The notes below the pieces were generated by a model, which was given only the letters and a program-made list of their open reading frames with translations, ran no database searches and was not told the origin of the DNA. Made by a program: the position numbers and the translations under genes. DNA of 64,000 nt from Lepisosteus oculatus (Eukaryota; Chordata; Actinopteri; Semionotiformes; Lepisosteidae). Positions 50,301-62,968 of this stretch are shown here, in pieces (the stretch's first letter is position 1; each line of letters starts with the position of its first letter). The DNA is taken from assembly GCF_040954835.1 (NCBI RefSeq), contig NC_090716.1, forward strand, positions 12,027,275-12,091,274. Direction: 5' to 3'.

Positions 50301-52089
50301 AGACATTTCTGGCCCCAGACTGTCAATAACCTTTCCTGGAAAAACACCAGCTGGAGAAGCCAGGAATCACCATACTGGCCAGTAGGGATACTGAGCTGGA
50401 CTGGAACCCTCTGTGTTTATATTAGTACCAGAATGTTATTGTAGGTGAACCACCTAGTCATCCTTATATTGATACAGCTGCAAATTTTAGTATCGGCTTT
50501 ACTGATGTAATAAACACATTTTACTAAAGTATTTTTATCCGATGATGGGAGCTCTTCTTTCAAAAGGTATAGGGTGTAAGAGCTAAAGTGGGTTTTCAAG
50601 CTTCTGCCCGGGAACTTTTCACAACACTAGTGTTGGAAACATAGAGCTGCATTCCTGAGCACTTGCAGATTGTGGGATCTATTACATGATCTTTGACTTC
50701 TCATCCTTTCTAATTTGTTACATATGATGTAAATGCAAGGCTGTCTGCTCTGAGAAAGGAAGCCTGAGTGACACTATAAAGCCTTAAGGGCAGGGTGCTT
50801 CATTTCAGACTCACCAGCAATCTTTCTCTTAATTAATAAGCAGAATCCTGCCCTCACCAAGTGACATAAAGCCATTTACGGATGCATTTTTCATCTCTTG
50901 TAAAGTTATGCATCATAATATAGCCAAAGGCATACAGACAATCATAGTACAAAAAACAGAAGCCACATCAACACCTTTGTGTGATCATAGATCTACTGTA
51001 TATCCATTACTTTCTACTGTTACCTGGAACCATGTGTTAATGACATTTGTCTGTGCTATAGATGAATAACATGAGCTCTAATTGGTGACTCATAGCCAGG
51101 CCTCTGATACCTCATCCTTTCTGAGCTTGTTAGAAATGTTATGAAATGTCTGCATGTGTCTTTGGAAAAAAAAAATTGAAAAGGTTTTGTGAATTATCAT
51201 TTTTGATACATTTCCTTCGATACCTCCTGAAATCCAGCATCCCCTCTGTGAACAATGTTTTTAGGGGAAATGCTTGTACTTTGGTCAGGCTATTCATAAA
51301 TATCCATTTTGTAGAAAATGTAAAATAGCCACGTAACAAACGTTTAATCTAGTGAGGCTATTTAACTTTGTCAATTCAACTTTTATTTAAACGTTATTTA
51401 AAAGCGACATTTTGTCTTATCCTTACATTGAACATTGTTTATTTACATGGAACCCTACAGAATGAAACAATGGAACACTGGGCATCCTGAAGATCCACCA
51501 TTAAGTCAGTACAGTAAATGTCAGTACAATATTGTCATCAGATGCACAGTGAGTTCTGGGTGACTGTTTACAGCGTTTTCCTTGATTTATAAATGTAGTT
51601 ATCTGTATCAACACTGTTCTACTTTAATTGGGGAGAGACAACAAAACTGGATGTAATACCTAGAGGAATTACAGTAAATACACAATTGATGCAGGTACTT
51701 TAACCATCTGGTGTAGGTCTTTAACAAAGCTTATTTTTGCTTTTGTGGGATAATGGCCTGTAAAATGTGAAAAAGCTCAGAGTCACAGAAAAGTCAGAGT
51801 TCACTCTCCATTTAATTCCACATAAGTAAAGGAAACGTCTTCCTTGAATTACTTGAATTAGCTCAAATCACTATGTCACGGATACTGCTACTGCTGTCTA
51901 ATATCTAGTGTTCTCTCAGTGTTCAATATCAAAGCATATTCTAGCACTGAAACATTGACATTCAAATGATAAATCTCATCACTGCAAAATATTTTTTTCT
52001 AAATGCCGGTGGTGCTAAAAAAAGAGTATTCTCTCTGTTCATGTTAATTTTTACTCGTAATACTAAATATGTACTTATGTTTGTGTAGC

Positions 52090-52560
52090 ATCTTTTATCA
52101 CATAGAATCCCAAAGTGTTTCACATATAGAAGGTTAACCACTTTACTGAAGTGCAGCATCCACCTGGGTCACACGTGGCAGCCATTAACCTCCAGCAACC
52201 TCATTACATAGCAAAGTCAGGTGGTGAAGTAAGAAATTAGTTCCCCATTTGTATTAATGATGAAATTTAGCTAGCCAAGGCTGTACAGGCTGAGAATGGA
52301 ACTTAGCCAGAACGTTACCATTGCTACTTATGCTCTTTCAATATGCGCCATGGAATCTTTAATGACCAAGTGTTCAGATTTCCGGCTTAAAATCTCAGCT
52401 GCACCTCTTTCCGCCCAGTGCACCCTGTCGCCATAGTGGGGCATCAGTCCATGGTTCGGGGGAAGAGTGCCACTTACTGACAGACACCATTTACAGCAGA
52501 ATCCTGGTTTGTCCAGGATGTCCAGGGTAGAAGTCTCCCATTTCAGTACTGCCTTGACCC
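52090..52560. repeat. Unclassified dispersed repeat, decayed
   Basis: Landmarks in order are 'atcacatagaatcccaaagt', 'gcagcatccacctgggtcac', 'ccatggaatctttaatgacc' and 'ccatagtggggcatcagtcc'. I recall this ordered set as a repeat found many times in fish genomes. The class (DNA transposon or retroelement) is unknown to me, and no terminal repeats were found. Confidence 0.5.
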
Positions 52561-52846
52561 ATCCATCCTTACTTTCTAAGACCTGATGTGATCAGACCAC
52601 AAGGAAGTGCCCCTATGTCTGGAGCCTCCGGAATTCAGTGAAGAAAACGAAGACCAGGAAGACCATGGATCCCAAGTCACACATTAAAACCAAATATGCT
52701 TTTATCCATTAAAAAAACTGATTAGAAACACAATAAATCTGTTCAAGCATGTAATTTATTTGGGCTTGTTTCAAGTTCAGTTTTGTTTAATCAGTTTATT
52801 GCCTATACTGGATTTTTAAAATAGATTTCTTTATGTGGATACATTG

Positions 52847-53035
52847 GCATTGGAGTTAGTTTTGCTGCCTCACAGTTGTTAGGTCCTGGATTGCTGCACC
52901 TTCTGTGTAGAGTTTGCAGGTTCTCCTTGTGATCATATGGGTTTTCTCTGGTTTCATCTAGTGATCTGAAGATAAACCAACCACATCCCACCGATGGCCT
53001 GCTCCAACCTCTGAGACAGGCCCCAGGCGCGATCC
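52847..53035 (+). mobile_element. Decayed SINE, first family
   Basis: The segment 'tgctgcctcacagttgttag' followed by 'gagtttgcaggttctccttg' matches the head and middle of the SINE at 11527. The tail is badly eroded. Confidence 0.5.
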
Positions 53036-54394
53036 TTGTAAAGAGTCTGTGAAGGAAAGCTTTTCCTGAAATTTGTCAATTAACTGGAAAGTTCTTACAA
53101 ACATGTATAATGTATAATTTCATCAAAACTAAATATTCTAAAAATTCTTCAAGAATGACTTTCTTTGTTTCCATGCATAATTGCATTATGTAAATATGAA
53201 TTTTAGTTTAAACTGATTTTAAAATTCCATTTACTTTAAACCTTTTAAATTCAATTAACTTTTTTTTTGGAATGAATTCAATTACTGGACATGCTACGTA
53301 AAGTATCTGATAATCCCCATATATGTACAGTAGTTTAAAATAATAGCTGCAAATTCAAAATGAGCTGTGTTTGAATGTCAAATGAATGAAAACTGAATAT
53401 CTGAGGAACTTCCTGTCATGTATAAAAACATTCTACTTGGGAAGGGTTGTGGTCAGGTGGTGAAATGCACTGTAAAGGATGAGAAAACTGCCCGTTATCA
53501 AGTGTCAGCTTTTTGTCAGCATCAGTTGTACCTACAGTTCTTAAGGCATTAGGTCTTAGATTTCAAACTTTACTGAGTCCACTTCTTACCTGAAATGGTT
53601 AAAGGCACTTTGCACGCCTGAACAGCTTGTGCCAAAGTGAAATGAACGTGGTATTAGTTAGACTGTATACATAGTTGTGTACACACTGTGAACCCTTGGG
53701 AGAGTGCTATAAAACTCACCACAGCTGCGAACATCCCTGCTAACTTGTAAAATCAGAGGAGGTCAGAACTTGAACAGATGTACAACACAGAAATTCACAT
53801 GCTTCAATTTATTGATTTTTCACACACATCTTTAAGACTCAAATGCAATGAAATGCAAACTGTTTTTAACCTGTTGGACCAAGAGAAAACATGACCTTCC
53901 AGTGCACAGGAGGGATGTGGTCAATAGTATTCTTAGCACATTGGGGAGGTGTGAGAGATTTGATTGATTCCTGCACACAAAAGCACTGCCCCCAATGTCT
54001 GTACAGACATTCATTTCACACACCTCACACTGAGTCAGGCATTTTAGGTGGACTTCATATATTGTTTCAGATTCTAAGTATGTGGGCCTTTTTTTGTAAA
54101 ATGATTTTAAAATCCTGTTTTACTGTACAGTTTCATTTTGTAGATGTCACTCCAGTCACCTGCAGGTTTACAGAACATGACTTAATCTGCTCACATGGAG
54201 AGAGGAAATGACCTCATGGGTTTTGAGAGGGAGAAAAACAGTATATGCAGTTTAACAGTATTACTCTGAAATTTTGCAAGAGTCAGTAATAAGTTATATT
54301 GTTTTATTTCAGTGCATGTATTATAAAAACCCTTTATTTAAAAAAATCATTTAAAGTATGTGATGCAAAAATAGATGGATCTGTGAGAAAGCTT

Positions 54395-54445
54395 CCATCT
54401 TGGCTCAAAACCCAGGCCCAACGCTGTTGCCTTGAGCTAAGATGG
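54395..54445 (+). other. Imperfect 14-bp inverted repeat with YY1-like motifs
   Basis: Arms CCATCTTGGCTCAA (54395-54408) and TTGAGCTAAGATGG (54432-54445) are complementary at 13 of 14 positions, with a 23-nt loop. The mismatch is a G-U pair in RNA. Each arm end carries an AAGATGG-type YY1 core, in opposite orientation. Confidence 0.7.
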
Positions 54446-57003
54446 CTGCCTGTTAAGTGAGAAAAGCTGCAGAATGAAGTACAGCTGGTCTGAGGGAGTC
54501 TTCAGCACTTGCTGGGAGTGAGATTCCACATGTGGGAAAGGAGCTGACAAGATAGGCTCTGCATGAAATTAGGCACGCCTCTGTGCTGATTAAGAGGCTT
54601 ATAAGACCAGTGGGGGGGAGAAAAAGTTTCAGTCTGTGTCTAGAGTCTACTGTAGAAGGAATTAGAGCTGTAGTGTTAATTGCAATGGGTATTAAGACTC
54701 AGGCCTGTAGGACTTTGTCTAGGAAGGCCTGACAATGAAATAGCTTAGTCTTCACTCAGGGGTGCTATGGGCTCTGGACAGGTGGGCTCTTTGTAGATTC
54801 CCAGGCCCAGTGGAGATGAACCCGCTGAACCAGGACTAATGGGAGGTGCTGGGAGCTGGTAGCAGTGCATCTTCTTCCTCACAGCTGCAGGAGAGGAGTC
54901 TAGACTCCAGAGTACACCCTGTGCCTTAAGAACTGCAGATGGGTGATCGAAGAGAGTGACAGAAAGAAAACTAACAGCTCAAATTGAATCAAATTGAGTA
55001 CTAGAGTGCTTGATAAAAAGATTGTCAGAGGTGTAATGGTCAGAGCTAATTGATGTCCATATATTCCATCTGTGCTTCCTCTTTCAAACAGCACAAGCCT
55101 GAACAGTGTTTCCTAAATTATCTACCAATCTGTCTGCGGAGAAGAATCTACAGTATACAGTGAGTTTCTATAAATAAAGATTTCCATGGTAAAGCTTTAG
55201 TCTGTATATAAATAAAGGTATGCCCAATTATTAGGCCATGATGACATCACTTTTCCTTGTAGTCTTCACACCTGTCTAGGCATTTATTTCACCATAACAC
55301 CAACACATTACATACTGTATGGCATTGTAGAAACCTGTCTAAATTTTGGAGCCGAGATGTATCTGTCTGCTGCACTTTGTCATCAGTTGCAAAAGGTCTG
55401 CTAGACGAATACAACTTTGAGGAACCAAAGAGATGAGTCAGAGATATGAGGTGGGTGATTCAGCACCTTCCACCTGTAAAGTTGTAGAACACTCACAGGT
55501 GTTTGATCTGTTGCATTTATGGAGAAAGTTAACACCCTTGCAGAGCAACACTGGACATTTTTAAGAACTGACCACTTGCAACTATTCTAAAGTGTAACAA
55601 TAGCACCGTTGTGACCACATTTTACGACGGATAGCCATGTTTGAGGAGCTTTTGATGGCATTACTGTTTTCTACCGATTCAATTATGCTGAAGTGACTAA
55701 TTTTCAACCACGAGAGGTTTTGTTACCCTATTTATTGAAACACCCTGAAGACATATTCCTTTTCTGTTTTACTGGCAATGGCTCCTAGTAGCATGTTGAA
55801 TTATGATGTGTTATAGTCATGCTTTGATGGGTATTTGCCAGGATAACTACAGAATATCAGGAGTAAAAAAAAAACAGAACAAGGCGAAATATCAGTGAAG
55901 CCCTGTGTCTGGACTGCCACTATAGTGTGTAAGCCTATTAATTACCTTGGCACAGAATTGATAGTGTTTAGTTAATGCAAGTGGAATGTGCTATTGGTAA
56001 GCACTACAATACATCATGGAGGGAAATAATCGTTAATCACTGCAGATAAAGAGGTATTTTTCCTGCACTGTACAATTGGGGGGGGACCTTTTGCTAAGAA
56101 TGTTTGTCACTTCGAAATTCATCGGGGTTCATCCCCGTACAATTTCTTTTGAACAAAGGTCGGCTTACCAGAAAATAGTAAAGTTAAATAATAGACTTTA
56201 AAGTCTTTGAGTTTAATAAATCTGAGAACATTTAAGCTATAAAAGACAAAGCCCCATGCGCTCAGTTCTTGTTAGCTCATGCATGCATTTTTGGTCCCAC
56301 TTCAAGCAGTAAAGCTAATAGCCTACCTATTAATTTTTTCATGCTTGCCACTGATAACATTTGGCGATTCTTCTTAAGTCATGTGTATATATCTCCAAGG
56401 CTCTTAGTAAATGTGCTGGATTCAGTTGTGATTCTGTTTATTAATCTGCAAAGAAACTGCATTGTTAAAAAAAATCTTGCCTAACTCATTTAATTTAGTT
56501 CTGTAGAGTTTGTCATACAGTAGTTAACATTTTGGATAGTTCAGGAACCTTTTATTTTGTAGATTTGTTTGTATCTTAAATGTGCATCAATAGCTACAGT
56601 TTTGGTCTGAAAACTGCTCCTTTAAGGCTGTTCTTGCTGAAACAAAATGTGAACTGTCTCCTGCTGTTGATGGTAGCGCGTTATTTATTACTCACGGCGA
56701 GTGGTTTTAGTGTTGTACCATGACAGAGAATGTAATGGGTTCAGGAGTCAACTCCTAAATCTTTCAGCCTGCAAACAGTTCATCTAACCTGAAGTGAAAA
56801 TGAAAATGTCCCAGGGGAACTTGCCATAGAGGGGTATATCCAGACACAGTACTGCATAAACATGTTTCTTGCATAAAACCTACAGCCTCTCCCACCTGGC
56901 TGAGGCAAATTAAAATTGCCACATTTTATTTATGGATGTTTTTTTTTAGTTGCTCCCTAGCTAACAACATACTGGTAGGCAAACCTTCTGTTATTGTGTC
57001 TGT

Positions 57004-57132
57004 TTGTGTGTGCTATGTGTTGGACCGGCGTCCCATCCAGGATGTATCCTCCCTGGAGCCCTCTCCTGCCAGGATAGGCTCCAGCTCCCCTGTAACCCTG
57101 TATTGAATAAAGTGGTTAGAGAATGGATAAAT
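57004..57132 (+). mobile_element. SINE 3' fragment, first family
   Basis: The stretch from 'ggaccggcgtcccatccagg' to 'ccctgtattgaataaagtgg' and 'agagaatggataaata' is the 3' third of the first SINE family. The head is missing. Confidence 0.7.
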
Positions 57133-59557
57133 ACAGTGCATGGATTGATTTCTCATAGTAGTAGTCAGATATCTTAAAGAGGTAAAAGTGGACACTGAAG
57201 TCCTCTATTTCTCAAGTGCTCATGTACTGTACAACTCAAGTAGCACAGAAATGTTAAGCTACCTTGACACTGAGATTCAGTCCTGCCGTAGAGCAATCCT
57301 CCAAACATGGGACGAAGGTCTACAGTCTATCTCCAGAAACATTACATCCAAGGTCAGAAATCTTGTATCTATATTCTAATGAAAATTTGCACAAGGTCTT
57401 TTCTATAATATTCTGTGCTGTTGTCCTCCCCTTTGGTATGTGCTGTACAATACAGTATATCTCACATGTAATGGCAGATCTCGGTTCACCTCGGTTTTTA
57501 TAAGAAGGCAGCTAGCATGTTCCATTTGCCACCACTCGAGGTCTTTGTCGCCAGTGTTGAAATCTAGGGTCGGGGGATGATAAAGATTTTATTTTTTTTT
57601 CCTAAAATCAATATCACACCCTTATGCATGGAGCACAATAGGTGATTTTGTTTTGTCTTTTTATACTTGATATGTTTCAGGATTGAGGACTGTGGATATT
57701 GTTGATTCTGATTAATTCTGACCTAAAGAAGATATCAGACCACATGCTCTCTTTCCTAATCTAAGGTGTTGCCATGATGCCACAGCTGACAACACCTATT
57801 AATGTCATATTCCATGATGTCGCATGGGGGATTGTCAAAGACGGTGTGCATTTTCAGTCAGAGGTGTTCTTCCTATCAAAAGTTTTGACTTTTTAAGCCT
57901 ATTGTTAAACCTAAAAGATCACTATTTTACAGCCCACAACAGCCTTTTGGTTTTATGGTCCTATTAAGTTTTAGTTAATAAGTGTGATGGTTTAGTTACT
58001 ACAACATTGTCTACTCATAGTTTGCCTTGAGCTGTTCTCAATGTTACGTTTTTGAAGGTTCTGATCAATGAGATTTTAAGATTCATAAATAACAGGCTTA
58101 GTTCCTTCTCAACTCAACTAAGCTGTAGGCTATATACAGTATTTTAATTCCTAATTTTGTCTAAGATGTCTAAAACTTTTGCACAGCAGTGTAGATTAGC
58201 TTTATAAACTAACTAGTGGCCTCCAGAAAATTAGTTTCTAAATTCAGTTCATAGGTTTGTGTAACATACATAACATTTGAATGACACCTTATTGAAATAC
58301 AACGACTTATTCATAAAGCAACTCTGGCTGTTTCAGGAAGTAAATAATGCAGGAGACAATGAATATTACATGTTGGATACTATTTTGTTCTTTGCTAGGT
58401 CTTTTCTGACTATTAATAGTAAGGTATTTGTAAATTGTAAGCTTTAACCACATAAAATATTGCACTGGAAATATTTACTGCCTCAAAGGTTAATTGTATT
58501 TCAAGATTACTGTACACCCAGTTTGTTTCTACGGTGTAGTCGTGGTTGATTTTTTTTCAGTGCCACAGTAGCATACACTATTAATGACTTCAGGGCATTA
58601 TACCATAAGGCAATTTCCAATGTTACTTTTACAACCCTGCATTGAAGTGTGGAACAGACCATGGCCCAGATTCACAGAACAATTAACACCAAGGACACCT
58701 GAATTATCATCTCTTATCTAAAAACCATAGTATTTAAACTGAAATTAATATAAAATATTTTCCGAACAATGCCCCTAATGGAAAAAACAAATGTCAGGAA
58801 TAAACTGTATACTGTATATATTTTAAATATGCCTATCATTGTTAGATAAGATAGTAAAAGCATATTTGTGGTACTTCTTTGCCTCTTGGTATTTCATATT
58901 AAAGTCAGGAAGTGCCTAAAATTTATTTTTGTCTTTGCATGAAGCACATGCTTGCCTGAAAAACAAATGGTTGGAATAGATTTTAAAGGCTGTTTATAGG
59001 GTCATTGTCTGATCTTGTTTCAGTAAGTTTAACCAGTTTACAACCAACTCCACTGGATTTCTTTAACTGTTGCACAACTGTAATCCTATGCAATGTACAG
59101 TATAGCAAATGTAAAACTGTTGTCATTGAAGGCTAAAAAGCTGTTTTCCTCCATATGACTGCTGCACAATTTTATAGTTCCTATTTTTACAACTTTGTAT
59201 CATATTCCGAGATGTATAACTGAGATCAATTGTTTACAATATTAGAATTCTGTTCACGATATTCGTCCTTGTATAGGCTAGTTCTTCTTATGCAATACTG
59301 CGAGTACCACACGCAATTCGTCTCCACTGAATTATACCCTTTGGTAGATTCCTGGGCCTTTTTAGTTTGCCATTTTTAAAACCTTTGTGCAATAAATGAA
59401 ACTGATTAAGATGCATGAGTTTCGCTCAGATAAAGTGCCATCAAATTGATATTTAGACAAATGTCACTAATCTCCTTCATTTGATTAAAACAATTTAAAT
59501 TCTAAAATGTATTTTGATTAAAAAGGGTCATGGTGGAACATTAGATTTTGGGGAAAC

Positions 59558-59683
59558 CATCCGTCCTTTTTCTGTCTGCTTCATCCAATTCAGGGTTGTG
59601 GGGGAGCTGGAGTCTATCCCAGCAAATAACAGGGACAAGGCGGGGAACACTCTAGAGGCAACACCAGTCCATCGCAGGCCAAT
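59558..59683 (-). mobile_element. SINE 3' fragment, minus strand
   Basis: The reverse complement holds the 'gcgatggactggtgttgcct' block, 'gggatagactccagctcccc' and a degenerate tail, as in the other first-family copies. Confidence 0.65.
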
Positions 59684-59863
59684 GTAAGGAAATCACTTTT
59701 TCTAAAAACATTAGTTTGTTATTGTTAGTTAGTTTTGTTTATTGTAGTTCAGGAAAATTTTAATATTTAAGTTTTCCTAAAATGAGCTGAGGTTCCTTTT
59801 ACTAATTCAGAGCAGGTCACAAAAAGTCATGTGTAATGATCACTCCCCCTTTTTTCTTAACAG

Positions 59864-59945
59864 TGGCCATGACCGGGCAGCCTGCCATGGCCTGGATTAG
59901 ATATCGCAGAAAGAACAATGAAAATAAAGCCTTTTCCGTGTGAGG
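59864..59945 (+). other. Possible small terminal exon of an unknown transcript
   Basis: A strong pyrimidine tract and acceptor ('ccccttttttcttaacag', ending 59863) precede a 24-codon frame from ATG 59869 to TGA 59941. The canonical AATAAA at 59923-59928 lies inside it and a GT-rich stretch follows. This arrangement fits a last exon of a non-coding RNA or a short alternative end. No partner exon was identified. Confidence 0.25.
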
Positions 59946-62528
59946 TGTGTTTCAACATTCATTTAATTGATATCTCTACTAGAAATGATGATAGGAAGTC
60001 TTACATGAAGAACTTAAAAACAATGTGAAAAATTAAAGGCATGGGAGACGTGACCCTCACGTTTTCTCACGAAGAGAACCACAAAAGGAATGCCCACCTG
60101 TGCATTTCATTTTCATCAATTTAATTGCTTAGGTCTATAAACTTTGCCATGCTGCGACAATTAGCAGATATTTCAGTCTATGATACCGGATTGAATCCTG
60201 AAAGCTGCTCTGGAGAACACTGTCGTTGATGATGCCAACCCCAAAATTCTTAAAATACCTCCTATTTACAGTATGGCAAAATGCCCAGTGACATTAAGAG
60301 GGCCTTTGGAGTCTGTTGACTACTGAGACTTTATAATTGCACTATTCTTAACATGTTATGTCACTCTTTGTTCTTATGTGGCTCTATGTGCAAAAAGGGA
60401 AATCTTTTACAGTAACTTGTAACGTGCCACTTGTGTATGGGGCAAGTAATAAGTGACCGTTTTTTTTTTCTACGTTTTTAGAGGTTTTAGAGTCATCCAT
60501 AGCTGAAGAGATCAATTGATTCTCCCACTTTGCCGTTTCGGTTTCAAATCAGTTAATGACTTAAGACCTCTTAGAGCCGCCTGGTGTTGCCCTGCATGGC
60601 CACTTCTGTTTTCTTTAGCATGATTACTTGGGGAATTGGCAGTTTAGACAGCTTGCATGGAAGAGAGGGAGGAAACCGTTAATCTAGGGAGTACATTGAA
60701 AGCTGAGTGCTTTCTTTGTCCAACAATAGTCCTACATGTAATCATTAAAGAATTAGCTGCATCTACAACAGTGAATAGTTGTCATTTCACCATGGTAACT
60801 AGTTTGTGGAGTGTTATTGGCCTTGAGGGAGAGATTTTAGCACAGACACAGGAAAAGGACGTGCATGGTTTCCAGTGTAAGGCAAGCTGTCTGAAGACCT
60901 TTGACTGCTGTAGAAGGGCCGTTTCCTTTCCTCTCAGTGTTGAGGTCGCTGCAGTAGATTGAGACCTTACTGCATTAATTTATATCAGAGGACAGTTTTA
61001 TTTGGGGATATAAACAGATTAAGTGGCACTCTACATTTGCCACATACTGTATGTGTTTATGGAGCTGGCCATTTAGAAAAAAAAACGTTCAAGTTTTGTG
61101 TTTTTGGAACAGCAGTTGATGTCCCCCACCACATTTGGTGTCCAAGTCCTCACAAATGTACAGCAGGGGGAAAAACAGAACAAGTATTGGCTTATGCTGC
61201 GTTGCTAATAAACATCCTGTCATCATGATAAAAAAGACAGATTTTACGGATTTTTAATATCCACTTGTGAATAAATGTACAAACTAATTAAAGACTGGAT
61301 GCAGCAGTTCTTATTACTTTTTCTACTTCAAACGTTCACATAAATCAAAACCATATAACAGTTGATCAAGTTTCCTATGTCAGCTGTAGTTAAACCGCTG
61401 AGTATTATACATCATTTAGTAAGTGTTTTCATTTTAGGGGGGTGTGAATCTAATCTTTCCTGCCAACCCTTTCATATTGCCAAGAAATCGGAGATCTGCC
61501 TTTACCATATTTGCTATGACACAGGAGTTGTTTTTTTTTCTTGTATAACCAAATTATTCAAATCACAAGTTTTTCCACACAATGCTTGCTTTTGTTTGTG
61601 TATCATATCTTATAAGTCCACTTTTCACCTATTGTAAAACATATGGAGCCTGGCAGACTATTATAGACTCATGCAATCTACAATGATTTTGATAAAGTGC
61701 TGCAGGATAGATTAAAATAGAGAGATTTAGTAATTGAGGGTAATGTATGCACATGAACAATATATTTTTGTGAGTAAATCAATACTGTGGTAAAGTCAAT
61801 AACTTGCAGATCTAAAATAGCTGAAGATGATGTTTCAGTAGCCCTTTAAGTGTTTACATGCAGAAAACAAAACTGCACATTTAAAGTTTTAAATATGGGG
61901 TATTGAGGTGATCTGAAAGCTGAATTAAAAGAGAAAAATCTAGGATTTTGCATTTACTCATTAGACCAAAAAAAACAACTTGGTTATACACATGAAAGAG
62001 TACCGTATGAATCCAACCTCCTGTTACTTTAGTTGATCATTAACACCAATCACAACCACAATAGGGAATTTGAGGTCTTTAATTAAAACATTCTTTATTG
62101 AAATTAAATATAAAGAATATGAATGTTGCCACAGCCCTGCATGTAAAACGGACCTTTTTCTGATAAGGAGTAAAAGTGACATGTTTAAAAAAGGATCAAA
62201 AGCAGATCTATTGATAGTGTTATGTGATCATTTTTTGATGCGAGTTCCCTACATGAAAAAAGTGTGAAAGTTTGCCTAAAGAGATCATTAAAAATCTGAT
62301 CTCTTTGGCATTTCAGCAGGTCGTTTGGTATGCCAGGGCTCTGAGGGGGGAAATTCTGCTGATGTATGTTTTAATTGTGGTTTTGTCCTTCACGTACGGC
62401 AGCCTTTCTGTTTGTTGTAGTATATACACTGCTTCCAATTGTTTCTGCCAATGCTTTTGTATGCATGCTAGTGGGGGGAGTGGGGGGTGGGAGGCTGCTG
62501 GTATCATCTTACTTTTCCCCCAGGGAAA

Positions 62529-62538
62529 GTCACATGAC
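62529..62538 (+). promoter_or_regulatory. M-box/E-box palindrome-like site
   Basis: GTCACATGAC has the extended E-box form bound by MITF/TFE factors. It lies about 380 bp upstream of the lsp1-like start codon. Myeloid or phagocyte expression of LSP1 makes this plausible, but it is a single motif. Confidence 0.25.
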
Positions 62539-62830
62539 CAGCAGTCTGTGCAGACCCAGGCAAGGGAAATGATGCTGGGCCAGGTTTCTGAAGCTTTCAA
62601 TGAGAACCACATGCAGGATAGGGGAGGCAGGGCAGTGACTAAGCCTGCCTGGCTTAGAAGAACAAGAGCTGAAAGATTCCCTCCTGACATTTTCACCAGG
62701 CAGCGCAGGAGAGAGGACCTCAGAGGAAGCGTGTCTTTGAAAGAGAGGGAGAGAAAGGAGAAAAAAAAACTAAAGATCCTTCCTGGAAACTTCACACCAC
62801 TCTTCGGGATTGTACAAGAAGAAAGGCTCC

Positions 62831-62838
62831 TTTATAAA
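62831..62838 (+). promoter_or_regulatory. Possible TATA box of the lsp1-like gene
   Basis: TTTATAAA lies 72-79 bp upstream of the ATG at 62910. It would place transcription start near 62860 and leave a 5' UTR of about 50 nt. The purine-rich sequence upstream (62640-62820) might instead be 5' UTR of a longer transcript. Confidence 0.3.
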
Positions 62839-62909
62839 CTGTGAAACGAGAGTTGTTTCACTCTGGGCTTTTTGTTCTGTTTAAAAAAAGTAAAGGGCTT
62901 CAGCAAAAG

Positions 62910-62968
62910 ATGTCAAGTGTTATCCTCCGAAGAAATTCGAGCAAGAAAGGTCTGCAGAACCTCTTAAG
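62910..62968 (+). CDS. lsp1: Probable first coding exon of lymphocyte-specific protein 1 (partial)
   Basis: ATG in good context (A at -3) opens 19 codons plus 2 bases ending at a donor GTGAGT (62969). The peptide is basic: 'MSSVILRRNSSKKGLQNLL' with the split codon giving Arg. I recall fish LSP1 proteins starting with a closely similar ILRRxSSKxGLQNL block; this is recall, not a search. LSP1 is an F-actin-binding leukocyte and endothelial protein. Position after syt8 and tnni2 is as in human 11p15.5. Remaining exons lie beyond the window, except that one could start in the last kilobase. A caldesmon-related or other short N-terminal exon is the alternative. Confidence 0.5.

Larger units (their letters stand above)
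39202..62909. other. Long non-coding interval between tnni2 and the lsp1-like exon
   Basis: After the troponin I 3' UTR, about 23 kb holds no supported protein-coding exon on either strand. Identified contents are a 28-bp-period duplication (39787-39836), a SINE with an internal minisatellite (40608-41268), a solo LTR (46920-47356), an unclassified dispersed repeat (about 52090-52560), SINE fragments (52847, 57004, 59558), a 14-bp hairpin (54395-54445), a possible small terminal exon (59864-59945) and the upstream region of the lsp1-like gene from about 62.3 kb. The rest (notably 41.3-46.9, 47.4-52.0 and 60.0-62.2 kb) shows nothing I can name. Confidence 0.5.

Noticed and set aside
60657-60962. 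A 101-codon frame in the tnni2-lsp1 interval
   Set aside because: Longest simple frame nearby, but without homology I can recognise, splice context or codon bias.
62272-62844. A 190-codon open frame just upstream of the lsp1-like exon
   Set aside because: No recognised domain, mixed composition, overlapped by a 160-codon frame on the other strand, and it lies where promoter or 5' UTR is expected.
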